Origin: Haliscomenobacter sp.
Lineage (GTDB): Bacteria > Bacteroidota > Bacteroidia > Chitinophagales > Saprospiraceae
Direction of reading: 5' to 3'
DNA: 44,599 nt
Assembly: GCA_016707205.1 (NCBI GenBank)
Contig: JADJHZ010000018.1
Coordinates: 1-44,599, forward strand
Below the pieces are notes generated by a model. It was not told the DNA's origin. It did not search any database and saw nothing but the letters and a program-made list of their open reading frames with translations. Position numbers and translations under genes: made by a program. This document shows, piece after piece, positions 32,879-41,368 of the stretch; within the stretch, counting starts at the first letter, position 1; the number at the start of each line of letters is the position of its first letter.

Positions 32879-34144
32879 GTGTGCGGTTTTTTATTTGAAG
32901 GCGAAGTTCCTGAAGACGGGCTTTGGCTTCAGCCGAAAGACGCCGAAAACGCTGCTGCAGCTTTAGGTTATGCCATAGTTCCTGGTTTACCAGGGATACA
33001 TACCCCAGAAATCCCAACAGGAGGGCCCCTAAAAATACCTGCCACGAGGATGCGATCCAAGCGATGAGCCCCCAAAGAATAAAATAGATCAGAAAAGAAC
33101 CCATTGAAGTAGCCAGCAGCACCGGCGCAAAGAACTCGATGCGGCTGACCCGGCTTTTGCGAATATGCCAGGCAAGGGCCATGGGCGGATAGCAAAAGAT
33201 GCGGCCCACCCAACCGGGAAGAAACCCAATAATCGCCAAGCTCCAGGCGGTCCAACCGTACCGGTTGGGATAAACCAGATTCCAGTCTTCGATCTTGCGT
33301 TCTTTCAACGCATCAAAATAAACGGCGCAAGCTTCCGAGAGGCCTTCCTTCGCTTGTTCCGGCTGGCGGTTTACCCAATCGGCAATCTTTTTCTCTGCCC
33401 GGAACGGAGCAGGAGCGGCGCTTTTGACGGGGAATACCCCTGTAAGCCGTTCCGACCGGTCCATCACCAGCAGATGCTCGGCTAAGCCTTCATCCTCCGG
33501 ATGGTCGATGACGACCATGTGATCTGCCATGGCTTTTTCTAACCGGTGGGTAAGCTCTACCCCTGCCCGGCCCTGCATTTCCTCAAAAACCTGCCTGCCC
33601 TCAATCGGCTCTCCAATATCGATCATGACCTCCCTGCGGTGCAACTCGGCATAGGTATAATTGACCCCCACAGGGACAATGTACAATTCCTCCATCTTGG
33701 GAAAATTCTCGAAGGTTCCCAGAACGATCCTCCCCAGGCCTTTTTGCAGAGGACGTAACCGTTTTTCGTGCTTGGTATTGCCCTCCGGGAAAATCATAAT
33801 AGTCCGGTTTTGGGATAACCCTGCCGAGCAGGCCGCAAACGTGGCGTAGTTGTTCTTCAATCCGCTGTACCCGGCGTCGACGATCCGGTAAATGGGAATC
33901 ATTTTTAACGACCGAAGCAGAAAATTGTAGACCGTTTTTGTGAAAAAATCGCCCCGAACGAGGTAATATAGCGGTTGACGAAGAAACACCGCCATGATGC
34001 ACGGCTCCATGAAGCCCGTTGGATGGTTCGCCGCCAATATGACCGGCTTGTTTCTCGGGATGCGATCAAAATTGGAAAGGTATATTTTTCGAAAAAAACT
34101 AAAATCGCAATCCGGGCTATCGGCCGGACAAAGTAGTAAAGCAT
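32868..34144 (-). CDS. PlsC-type 1-acyl-glycerol-3-phosphate acyltransferase, one apparent frameshift near the N-terminus
   Basis: The main frame contains the acyltransferase motifs ANHPTGFMEP (NHx4 motif, with Glu instead of the usual Asp) and FPEGNTKHEK (motif III), followed by two probable membrane helices (YGWTAWSLAIIGFLPGW; LLATSMGSFLIYFILWGLIAWIAS) and a basic C-terminus. Read with a TTG start (34037) it lacks a normal beginning. Upstream in another frame lies MLYYFVRPIARIAILVFF, which joins to RKIYLSNFDRIPRNKPVIL if one base is added to the A7/T7 run at 34092-34098. So the true start is most likely the ATG at 34144. It acylates lysophospholipids or ornithine-type lipids at the inner membrane. 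Divergent from the GMC gene; overlaps the aminotransferase gene. Confidence 0.82.
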
Positions 34145-34186
34145 TGCGAACAGGATTTTACGGTGTTTTAAAGCGGCTAAACTACT

Positions 34187-34270
34187 ATAAAGTTGCGGAG
34201 TTACGGAGTTACGAGGTAACGAAGTCGCAACAAACCCCGCAACTTCGCAACTTCGCAACTTCACAACTTC
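34187..34270. repeat. GCGAAGTTACGGAG-family array directly before a start codon
   Basis: Copies of GTTGCGGA, GTTACGGA and CGCAACTTCG fill most of the 128-base divergent gap and end two bases before the ATG at 34273. The two halves run in opposite orientation and could pair. Confidence 0.85.
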
Positions 34271-34272
34271 AT

Positions 34273-35835
34273 ATGTACGACTACATCATTATCGGAAGCG
34301 GTTTCGGAGGCTCGGTCAGCGCGCTGCGCCTGGCAGAAAAGGGCTATAACGTGCTGGTCATTGAAAAAGGCAAGTGGTACCAAGGGGAAGATTTTCCCAA
34401 AACCAACTGGGCCTTTTCCAAATGGCTTTGGGCGCCGGCTTTGCGCTGGTATGGGATTATGAAGATCACTATTTTCCGGCATGTCGGGTTTATTTCCGGC
34501 ACCGGGGTAGGAGGAGGCTCTCTGGTTTATGCGAATACGCTTCCGGTTCCGGCCAAAGCGTTTTTTGAATCGGGTTCCTGGGCCGGACTGGCGGATTGGG
34601 AGCGGGAATTGGCGCCATTTTACGATACGGCGCTTCGGATGCTGGGCGCTTCTCCCAATCCGAAATTTTTCGATGGAGAGCATGCGCTGGAGGCGCTTGC
34701 CCGGGAAGTTACTCCGGGCGTCGGACCGGAACCGACCCATGTGGCGGTTTATTTCGGGCCGGAAGGCGAAGAGACCCCCGATCCCTATTTTGAGGGCAAG
34801 GGCCCCGCCCGTTCGGGTTGCACCTTTTGCGGAGCTTGTATGACCGGCTGCCGGCACCACGCGAAAAACACGTTGGACAAGAACTACCTCTTCCTGGCGC
34901 AGCAACTTGGCGCGGAGATCCTTGCCGAGCAGGAGGCCGTTGAGGTAAAACCGTTGGGCAGCCCCGATGGATCGGAGGGATACGAGGTGACTATCCGCCC
35001 ATCGACTACCTGGCTTAAACCCAAAACAAAGCTTCAGGCGAAAGGCGTCATTTTTGCCGGCGGCGTTTTGGGTACCCTGAATTTGTTGCTCCAACTCAAG
35101 CGAGGCGCCCTTCCGAATCTTTCCCATCTCGTAGGGCAGCAAGTCCGCACCAACAACGAAAGCCTGATCAGCATAACCCAATTGGAAGGAGATGCCGATA
35201 TGTCGAAAGGAGTGGCTATTGGCGCTATTCTGGAAACCGACGCCAACAGCCACCTGGAACTCTGCCGCTATGGATCGGGCTCCGGGGCCTGGAAACTGAG
35301 TTTCCTGCCTTTGGTCGAAGGTTCGAATATGGGAATTCGCTTGTGGAGAATGGCCGCAGATTTTTTCCGGGATCCCGTTGCCTATTGGAAGTATTTCCGC
35401 GTCAAAGACTGGGCTAAAAGTTCCCTGGTGATGCTCTTCATGCAGACGCTCGACAGCACCGTCACCTTTACCTTGGGGCGGTTTGGCCGCATGCGGAGCG
35501 CCGTGGTAGGGAAGGATAAACCTACGGCGTTTATCCCGGAAGCCATCGACCTGGCCCGGCGTATGGAGCGCGTCCTGAAAGGCAAAGCCATGGCATTTGG
35601 CTTGACGCCCATCGCGGGGATTCCGGGTACTGCACACATTCTTGGCGGCGCGGTCATGGGCAAAGACCCGGAAACCGGCGTCATCGACAAGGAAAACCGC
35701 GTTTTTGGTTACCAGAATATGCTGGTGTGCGATGGGTCGATGATCTCCGCCAACCCAGGCGTTAACCCGTCGCTGACGATTACCGCGATTTCCGAACGGG
35801 CGATGAGCCGGATACAGGAAAAAGGAAGCATCTAA
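34273..35835 (+). CDS. GMC-family FAD oxidoreductase (cholesterol-oxidase-like) with Cys cluster
   Basis: 520 residues from MYDYIIIGSGFGGSVSALRL, an N-terminal FAD-binding GxGxxG motif. The open frame further upstream crosses the tandem array and the acyltransferase gene and is not used. FAD contacts: GTGVGGGSLVYANTLP and C-terminal NPGVNPSLTITAISERAM. Near residues 183-193 a CTFCGACMTGC cluster occurs; this pattern is found in a cholesterol-oxidase-like branch of GMC proteins and might bind an iron-sulfur cluster or make disulfides. The His of HILGGAVMG may be catalytic. It oxidises an alcohol or sterol-like lipid substrate, unknown here. Its stop overlaps the convergent DUF3472 gene by four bases. 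Confidence 0.88.
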   Translation: MYDYIIIGSGFGGSVSALRLAEKGYNVLVIEKGKWYQGEDFPKTNWAFSKWLWAPALRWYGIMKITIFRHVGFISGTGVGGGSLVYANTLPVPAKAFFESGSWAGLADWERELAPFYDTALRMLGASPNPKFFDGEHALEALAREVTPGVGPEPTHVAVYFGPEGEETPDPYFEGKGPARSGCTFCGACMTGCRHHAKNTLDKNYLFLAQQLGAEILAEQEAVEVKPLGSPDGSEGYEVTIRPSTTWLKPKTKLQAKGVIFAGGVLGTLNLLLQLKRGALPNLSHLVGQQVRTNNESLISITQLEGDADMSKGVAIGAILETDANSHLELCRYGSGSGAWKLSFLPLVEGSNMGIRLWRMAADFFRDPVAYWKYFRVKDWAKSSLVMLFMQTLDSTVTFTLGRFGRMRSAVVGKDKPTAFIPEAIDLARRMERVLKGKAMAFGLTPIAGIPGTAHILGGAVMGKDPETGVIDKENRVFGYQNMLVCDGSMISANPGVNPSLTITAISERAMSRIQEKGSI

Positions 35836-37139
35836 GGGAGTTTGGAGAAATCAATTTCCGGTGCTCTCTCCGAAGGGGGCCGTGAGAAGGTGCTTCCAAA
35901 AAGCGTCGTTTCATTAAAGAACCCGCAATTTTTCAGAAAGAAGCCCTCCGGAGCTGGTCCCCCGGCGTAATCGAGGCGTGCCTGCTTTTTTGCTGTATTA
36001 TCTGCCGTAAACCGAACCGAGGTAACTTCGTGCCAACGGCCGGCCGGATCAGCTACCCATTGGTTGGCATACAGCCCCATTCGGGGAATATACCCTGTTT
36101 CGGGAAGGAAGTTTTCCAAAAAAGCATACAAGTTGCGCAGGTAGGTATTGGTCTGAGGTCGGCGGAAACTGGCGATCAGCAACCAGCGCCCTTCCTCCGG
36201 GGCATAAAAATACGCAGTAAAATCAGTAGTGTTATCCCCGTTCGGTTTGGCGTGCAGCAAAAACCGGTACGCATTTCCCGCTTTCCAGGGGTAGCGGAGA
36301 AAACTCTGGCCTCCGGCGCCTTCATTTCCAAATTCACCGCTGTACACCGAAGGGCCTTTGCGCAGCAAACGGATGCGGTGGGTCTCCGGAATCTCTGCAG
36401 GATTGTCCGTAGCGTAGGGACTCCAGACAGAAAAGAGTACCCTCCGCTCGGTGGGGGAATTGACCTGGATGCCGAAATAGCCTTCCCCAAACCCATTGGC
36501 CATGAAGTAGGAACCTTGCACGTCCTGGCCTTCCGGGACGGTAATTTCGCTGTAAAACCACTCGGCTTCCGGGGCTTCCCCGGGTACCTCATAGCGCAAA
36601 TGAACCGACGGTCCGCGGCGGCCCCAGTAAAATTCGTCCCGAACGAAATAAACCCGTCCCAAAGCGGCTTTATCTCCAAGAAGCAAGTCCGAGATTTCTG
36701 CGAAATGAGTGCCCGAACGCTGACTTCCCTGGATTTCCAGCCAATAATACCCTGGCTGGGGCGCCTGGAATGTTCCTATGGTTATCGAGTCCCAGGCCGC
36801 AGAGAGGAGTTTGATTTCCCTTGATATGCCGTTAAAGGTGCAGTTCAGGGTGGATTGGCCTTCGGGAACCCTGGCGCGCAAGCCTATGCGCAAGGTTCCG
36901 GCTTGTTCCACGCGAAAATACGTGCGGATCTTCAATCCAGGGTCTGCCCAGGGGAGGATGCCGGCAGATGAGATGACCGCCTCGTCTTTTTCCATGCCGT
37001 CGGTCACCCAGCTATTTCCACCGGCAGGAATCCAAACCAACCAGGGAGCAGGCCCTGATTCGGCCATGGGCGTCGGCGCGGAGCAAGACAGAGCGGATAA
37101 AAAGGAAGATAAAAGAAGAAAAGGGACCAACTGCTTCAT
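35832..37139 (-). CDS. DUF3472 (with DUF5077-like N-terminus) lipoprotein
   Basis: 435 residues. The signal ends in a lipobox (LSALSC, Cys 19). Residues about 30-160 are a beta-sandwich like DUF5077 (FRVEQAGTLRIGLRARVPEG, GYYWLEIQGSQRSGT); residues about 180-320 match DUF3472 (EWFYSEITVPEG, GYFGIQVNSPTERRVLFSVW, YFYAPEEGRWLLIASFRRP). DUF3472 proteins are surface lipoproteins often found near glycan-use genes; the function is not established. Alone on its strand, convergent with the GMC gene. Confidence 0.85.
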   Translation of the reverse strand: MKQLVPFLLLSSFLSALSCSAPTPMAESGPAPWLVWIPAGGNSWVTDGMEKDEAVISSAGILPWADPGLKIRTYFRVEQAGTLRIGLRARVPEGQSTLNCTFNGISREIKLLSAAWDSITIGTFQAPQPGYYWLEIQGSQRSGTHFAEISDLLLGDKAALGRVYFVRDEFYWGRRGPSVHLRYEVPGEAPEAEWFYSEITVPEGQDVQGSYFMANGFGEGYFGIQVNSPTERRVLFSVWSPYATDNPAEIPETHRIRLLRKGPSVYSGEFGNEGAGGQSFLRYPWKAGNAYRFLLHAKPNGDNTTDFTAYFYAPEEGRWLLIASFRRPQTNTYLRNLYAFLENFLPETGYIPRMGLYANQWVADPAGRWHEVTSVRFTADNTAKKQARLDYAGGPAPEGFFLKNCGFFNETTLFGSTFSRPPSERAPEIDFSKLP

Positions 37140-37266
37140 TGTAGGAAATACCTATTATTGCATTCGTGGAGAAAGGAACAATATTTCAGGCAAACAGGGA
37201 AATGAAAATCGGGTTATGCTCCATTTTTCTTTGCTCCTGTAGGTCAACATCACAACGAACTCGTCT

Positions 37267-38532
37267 TTGGAAGGCAACAAAACGCTGATTATCGTCGGAG
37301 GACCCACCGCCAGTGGCAAAACCGCTTTGGCCATACGCCTTGCGCGCCATTATGGCACAGAAGTCCTTTCGGCTGATAGCCGGCAGTTTTACCGGGAAAT
37401 GTCGATTGGAACCGCCAAACCCACGCCGGAGGAACTCCAACAGGTCAAACACCATTTTATCGACAGCCTTTCCATCGGGGAGGCGTATACCGTCGGGGAT
37501 TTCGAACGGGATGCCTTGAAGGTACTCGACGAGATCTTTCAAACCCATTCCGTAGCCGTAGTTACGGGCGGGTCAGGCCTTTACCTGAAAGCGCTTTGCG
37601 AAGGCCTGGACGCGTTTCCGGAAACGCCGGTAGAGGTGCGCGATGCGTTGGAAACCCTGTACCTGAAAAAAGGGCTGGGCGCCCTTCAGGAAGAATTGAG
37701 AACGGCCGATCCGGTCTATTATCATACCGTTGATCTCAAAAATCCCCATCGCCTCATCCGGGCTTTGGCGGTATGCCGCGTTTCCGGGCAGCCGTTTTCG
37801 TCATTCCGGAAAAAGCAGTTTTCCGAAAGATCGTTCCGCCCGATTTACCTGGAATTGAGTTGGGAGCGGGCTGAATTATACCGCCGGATAGACCAACGGG
37901 TGCTGAGCATGATGGAAAAAGGGTTGTTGGAGGAAGCCCGCACCTTGCTTCCCCACGAAAATCTGACCGCGCTGCAAACCGTAGGCTATCAGGAACTGTT
38001 TCCGTATCTCCAAGGGGAAACAACGTTGGAGGAAGCTGTTTCGTTGATCCAGCAAAACAGCAGGCGGTACGCCAAACGCCAGCTCACCTGGTCGCGCCGG
38101 GACGGTTTTTGGAAACACGTCCATCCATCGGAATGGACGTCTATATTGCAATACCTCGATTTTTCCATATCGGGGCTGATCTCCTGGCGTCAGGAATCGT
38201 TCATTGATCAAGATAAAGGAAGGGAGCAGGAAAGCCTGCGTTTAGTGATTCAAACTCCAGACCGCCTGTTGGCAGAGGTGCATTACCAGAATACCCGCAA
38301 AGGGTTGGCGCTGACTCCGGCGGAATACCCCGGCGAGGAACTCGCCCGCTGGCTCCTGCACGAGATGATCTACCGGGCGGAAGGCAAGCCCCTGACCGCC
38401 TTATTGGACCCGGAGTGGGAACCGTTGCTGGAAGCCTTCGCTTTCCGGCCTTTGACCAGAGGAGAAATGAATTCCGTGGAAGCCGCTCTTGCGGGACGAT
38501 ACCCGCTGGTCAGGCCTTGGAAGAAAGGGTAA
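37267..38532 (+). CDS. miaA: tRNA dimethylallyltransferase with a ~115-residue C-terminal extension
   Basis: 421 residues. MiaA adds a dimethylallyl group to A37 of tRNAs reading UNN codons. Walker A GGPTASGKT (10-18), SADSRQFYREMSIGTAKP, TGGSGLYLKAL and the tRNA-binding NSRRYAKRQLTWSRRD are all present and end near residue 285, where the family normally stops. The remaining residues (about 300-421: GLISWRQESFIDQD, LRLVIQTPDRLLAEVHYQNT, LLDPEWEPLLEAFAFRPLT) are extra and unrecognised. No ATG is available before the first motif: an in-frame TAG lies eight codons upstream and the best start is TTG at 37267. It is followed by a large hairpin. Confidence 0.88.
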   Translation: MEGNKTLIIVGGPTASGKTALAIRLARHYGTEVLSADSRQFYREMSIGTAKPTPEELQQVKHHFIDSLSIGEAYTVGDFERDALKVLDEIFQTHSVAVVTGGSGLYLKALCEGLDAFPETPVEVRDALETLYLKKGLGALQEELRTADPVYYHTVDLKNPHRLIRALAVCRVSGQPFSSFRKKQFSERSFRPIYLELSWERAELYRRIDQRVLSMMEKGLLEEARTLLPHENLTALQTVGYQELFPYLQGETTLEEAVSLIQQNSRRYAKRQLTWSRRDGFWKHVHPSEWTSILQYLDFSISGLISWRQESFIDQDKGREQESLRLVIQTPDRLLAEVHYQNTRKGLALTPAEYPGEELARWLLHEMIYRAEGKPLTALLDPEWEPLLEAFAFRPLTRGEMNSVEAALAGRYPLVRPWKKG

Positions 38533-38563
38533 CCAGAGGGTACCTCAATACTTTGGAATATAG

Positions 38564-38657
38564 CGTTCTCCCCCTTTGAAGGGGGCCGGGGGGATGAAAC
38601 CTTTCAACAGCATCCCGGAAGTTTCATCCCCCTAACCCCCTTCAAAGGGGGAAATTG
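38564..38657. repeat. Large inverted repeat (CCCCCTTTGAAGGGGG family)
   Basis: Arms of about 37 bases (38564-38600 and 38621-38657) pair nearly perfectly; each arm itself contains CCCCCTTTGAAGGGGG. The loop is about 20 bases. It sits 30 bases after miaA and could stop transcription. Similar sequences occur as intergenic repeats in other bacteria as far as I recall. Confidence 0.75.
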
Positions 38658-38764
38658 CTTCGTCAGCCTTTGCCATGGGGTTAAGGAATGCAGCCCACCC
38701 CCTGGAAAGGGTTTTGAGATAGCCCCTAGCAGGTAATCCATTTTGAAATAAACAAAACGCGATC

Positions 38765-39196
38765 ATGATCTGGAAACACCCCTTACCCCTGGAACAATTA
38801 AACGCCTTCTCGGATAAGACGTTAAATACCGCTTTGGGAATTGAGTTTACCGAAATAGGACCGGACTTTGTCAGGGCTAAAATGCCGGTAAACGAACATA
38901 CCGTGCAGCCCTTCCGTATTCTTCACGGAGGCGCCAGCGCCGCCCTGGCGGAAACCCTGGGAAGCGTCGCTTCCCTGATGTGCCTCGACGACCCTACTAC
39001 CCACGCCGGCGTAGGCGTGGAACTGAATTGCAGCCACCTCCGCGGCGTACCCGAAGGCGGGATGGTCATCGGAACGGCCAAACCCTACCGCCTCGGAAAG
39101 AAAATACAGGTGTGGAATATGGAAATCCACAACGAACAAGGGGAACTCGTATGTGTTAGCCGCCTGACGATTGCGGTCGTGGAGCAGAAAAGGTAA
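38765..39196 (+). CDS. menI: Hotdog-fold acyl-CoA thioesterase, 1,4-dihydroxy-2-naphthoyl-CoA hydrolase (YdiI-like)
   Basis: 143 residues, strongly like E. coli YdiI/MenI over its full length: MIWKHPLPLEQLNAFSD, GIEFTEIGPDFVRAKMPV, the core motif LHGGASAALAETLGS with catalytic Glu 63 at the same position, and GVELNCSHLR. MenI releases 1,4-dihydroxy-2-naphthoate in menaquinone synthesis, the respiratory quinone of Bacteroidota; relatives are looser acyl-CoA thioesterases. No other men gene is in the window, so the pathway role is inferred from similarity. Monocistronic, with a repeat-filled gap on each side. Confidence 0.88.
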   Translation: MIWKHPLPLEQLNAFSDKTLNTALGIEFTEIGPDFVRAKMPVNEHTVQPFRILHGGASAALAETLGSVASLMCLDDPTTHAGVGVELNCSHLRGVPEGGMVIGTAKPYRLGKKIQVWNMEIHNEQGELVCVSRLTIAVVEQKR

Positions 39197-39347
39197 CGGA
39201 GTTGCGAAGTTGCGGGGTTGCGAAGTTGCTAAGGGAAGTTGCGAAGTTGCGGGGTAGCGAAGGAAAGTAACGAAGTAGCGAGGTTGCGAAGGGAAGTTGC
39301 GACGTTGCGGGGTAACGAAGTAGCGAAGTAACGGGGTTGCGGAGGAA
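39196..39347. repeat. GCGAAGTTGCGGGG-family array
   Basis: About fifteen degenerate 8-16-base units (GAAGTTGCG, GGGGTAACGAAG, GAAGTAGCG) immediately after the menI stop; the best longer period is a block containing GGGAAGTTGCGA that recurs about every 55 bases. The 451-base gap 39197-39647 consists of this array, copy 2 of the dispersed repeat and a REP-like pair. Confidence 0.85.
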
Positions 39348-39350
39348 ACT

Positions 39351-39505
39351 CTGTTGTGCGTAGACTTCCGTCTATGCGTCCGTTCAATCTTCAGATTGCG
39401 TGCATAGTCTCCGCCCATTAGGCGCATTGCTTCATTGTCTGAACTATGATTTACACGATGAAAGGATGGCCATGATGTAGCCCGGATTTTCCAACTGGCG
39501 CGAGG
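39351..39505 (-). repeat. Dispersed ~154-bp repeat, copy 2
   Basis: Reverse-oriented copy of 27537-27690, about 96% identical. Just beyond its end a 17-base piece (TCCCAACTGGCGCGAGG) is tandemly duplicated (about 39490-39522). Confidence 0.85.
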
Positions 39506-39538
39506 TCCCAACTGGCGCGAGGGTCCCCCCCTGTTTGC

Positions 39539-39587
39539 CGAAATCCGCAGATTTCGTGCAGAACTATCCGCCGGTCCCCTGACCGGC
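39539..39587. repeat. REP-like hairpin pair
   Basis: CGAAATC-CGCA-GATTTCG (39539-39556), spacer TGCAGAACTATCC, GCCGGTC-CCCT-GACCGGC (39570-39587), then a remnant of the 19-bp terminal repeat (GTTCCAGACAG, 39596-39606). Confidence 0.85.
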
Positions 39588-39647
39588 GTGAACTGGTTCC
39601 AGACAGTTGTGGGCGCCGCCTCGATCCTTTTTTAAAAAAAAACAAAC

Positions 39648-41252
39648 ATGAATACGTCTCGTTTTTTGCCATTTCTGGCCCTTTCCGTTTGGCATCTCCC
39701 CGTAGACGGGCAAAATATCTCCCTGTTGGCTAACGTCAACAATTTTCCTCAGACGGGGTATAGCGACGTATGGGGGTACGTGGACAAGAACGGGCTGGAA
39801 TACGCCGTCTTGGGGGTAAGGAGCGGTACGGCCATCTATTCGCTGGCGAACCCCCGGGCGCCCAAACTGGCGGCTTTTGTGGCTGGGGCTAACTCCATCT
39901 GGAGGGATATGAAATCCTACGGCGATTATCTCTACGCCGTTGCCGATCAGGGGACGGATGGCATCCTTGCCATCGATATGAGCAAAGCGCCCGATACGAT
40001 CACGTGGAAATTCCACAAGCCGGTTATCGGAACGATCCCCCTGAACAAATGCCATAACCTGTATATCGACGAAAAAGGGCGGCTGTTCCTGTCCGGCTGT
40101 AATATCAACAATGGCGGGGTGTTGATCTTTGACGGGGCATCGACGCCTGGTACGCCGCAGTATATTGGGGGTGTGAATACCCGGTATTCCCACGACAATT
40201 TTTCCCGAAACGACACCCTCTGGTCGGCAGACGTCTACCTCGGAGAGTTTTCTGTAGTCGATGTATCCACCCCCCGCGCCCCGCGTTTGCTGGCGACCCA
40301 GCCTACGAGTTCGCGCTTTACCCATAACTGCTGGTTGTCCGACGATGGGAAGTACCTGTTTACCACGGATGAAAAGACGTTTGGCACCGTCGATGCGTTT
40401 GACGTATCCAATGTTGAGGATATTCAATTTCTGGACCGGTTTTCCCCAAAGGGGGCCAAAGAGAACCGGGCCATTCCGCACAATACCCATTACTACAAAG
40501 GGTTTCTGGCTACAAGCTGGTATACCGAGGGGGTGGTACTCACTGATGCGCACCGCCCGCAAAACCTGGTGGAAGTGGGACGTTACGACACGTATCCCGA
40601 AAGCAAACAGGGTTTTGAAGGATGCTGGGGGGCTTATCCCTTTTTGCCTTCCGGTTTGCTGCTGGCCTCCGATATCTCTACCGGGCTTTATGTTCTTCAA
40701 CCCCAATACCTGCGCGCTTGCTATCTGGAAGGAGTGGTGCGGGATAAAACCACGAATTTGCCGATTGCAGGGGCCCAGGTCCGGACCCTGTCGGCAGACC
40801 TTGCAGAAAGTACCGATCTGGAGGGTGTTTTCCGGGGCGGCAGAGCCCAACCCGGCGCCGTCACCGTAGTCATTGCCGCCGGAGGCTATATCTCCGATAC
40901 CCTGGGGGTGGAACTGCAACCCGGAGTGGTGAAGGAGTTAAATATCCTGCTGGAAAAAGAAGGTGCAACGCCTACTTCTACCCGGGAGATGGCCCGCCAC
41001 CTAAAATACGAGCTGCTGGTGTCCCCTAACCCTTGTACCGAAAACTGTCAGGCCACTTTGTCCCAGCCTTTAACAGAGGATCGCGCCCAATTGGAAATCT
41101 GGAACCGTTTAGGGCAACGCGTCGCTTCTATTTCGGCAGCTAAAGGGAATTCCCAATTTCTCCTTACCTTTCCCGGGCCTCCGGGGATGTATTGGGTCCG
41201 GCTCCATCGCAATGGGCAAACGCTGGGGGTCGAAACCCTGGTGAGAAATTGA
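39648..41252 (+). CDS. Secreted LVIVD-repeat (choice-of-anchor B) protein with T9SS C-terminal domain
   Basis: 534 residues. An N-terminal export signal (MNTSRFLPFLALSVWHL, ending near DGQN) is followed by a propeller-like region of LVIVD-type repeats (about 25-360: AIYSLANPRAPKLAAFV, FSVVDVSTPRAPRLLATQ, DAFDVSNVEDIQFLDRF). Then come a carboxypeptidase-regulatory-like domain (about 363-445, LEGVVRDKTTNLPIAGAQV) and a type A T9SS sorting domain (about 450-534, LLVSPNPCTENCQATL, PPGMYWVRLHRNGQTL). The protein should cross the outer membrane through the type IX system and be attached or released. The ligand is unknown. A GGCCTC/GAGGCC hairpin (41282-41296) follows. Confidence 0.88.
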   Translation: MNTSRFLPFLALSVWHLPVDGQNISLLANVNNFPQTGYSDVWGYVDKNGLEYAVLGVRSGTAIYSLANPRAPKLAAFVAGANSIWRDMKSYGDYLYAVADQGTDGILAIDMSKAPDTITWKFHKPVIGTIPLNKCHNLYIDEKGRLFLSGCNINNGGVLIFDGASTPGTPQYIGGVNTRYSHDNFSRNDTLWSADVYLGEFSVVDVSTPRAPRLLATQPTSSRFTHNCWLSDDGKYLFTTDEKTFGTVDAFDVSNVEDIQFLDRFSPKGAKENRAIPHNTHYYKGFLATSWYTEGVVLTDAHRPQNLVEVGRYDTYPESKQGFEGCWGAYPFLPSGLLLASDISTGLYVLQPQYLRACYLEGVVRDKTTNLPIAGAQVRTLSADLAESTDLEGVFRGGRAQPGAVTVVIAAGGYISDTLGVELQPGVVKELNILLEKEGATPTSTREMARHLKYELLVSPNPCTENCQATLSQPLTEDRAQLEIWNRLGQRVASISAAKGNSQFLLTFPGPPGMYWVRLHRNGQTLGVETLVRN

Positions 41253-41281
41253 AACGTTGCGAGCTACTGCTACAAACGTTG

Positions 41282-41296
41282 GGCCTCTCCGAGGCC
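41282..41296 (+). terminator. Hairpin after the LVIVD gene
   Basis: GGCCTC-TCC-GAGGCC, identical to 1307-1321. Confidence 0.4.
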
Positions 41297-41321
41297 AATT
41301 GCTCTTCAATCGTTCCTATCC

Positions 41322-41365
41322 ATAGGCGCCTAAACGCCCTAACGCCCTAACGCCTCAACGCTTAA
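41322..41365. repeat. GGCGTTTAGG-family array directly before a start codon
   Basis: Reads GCGCCTAAACGCCCTAACGCC and further copies on the plus strand, ending three bases before the ATG of the fusion gene. Confidence 0.8.
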
Positions 41366-41368
41366 ATC

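Noticed and set aside
33994..34272. Upstream extension of the GMC gene
   Set aside because: It would read through the tandem array and opposite the PlsC start; the FAD-binding motif begins right at the ATG at 34273.
38822..39511. 229-codon open frame on the minus strand over menI
   Set aside because: It is antisense to menI, the array and the repeat; translated tandem repeats (RNFATPLRYFVT-like) are not protein-like.
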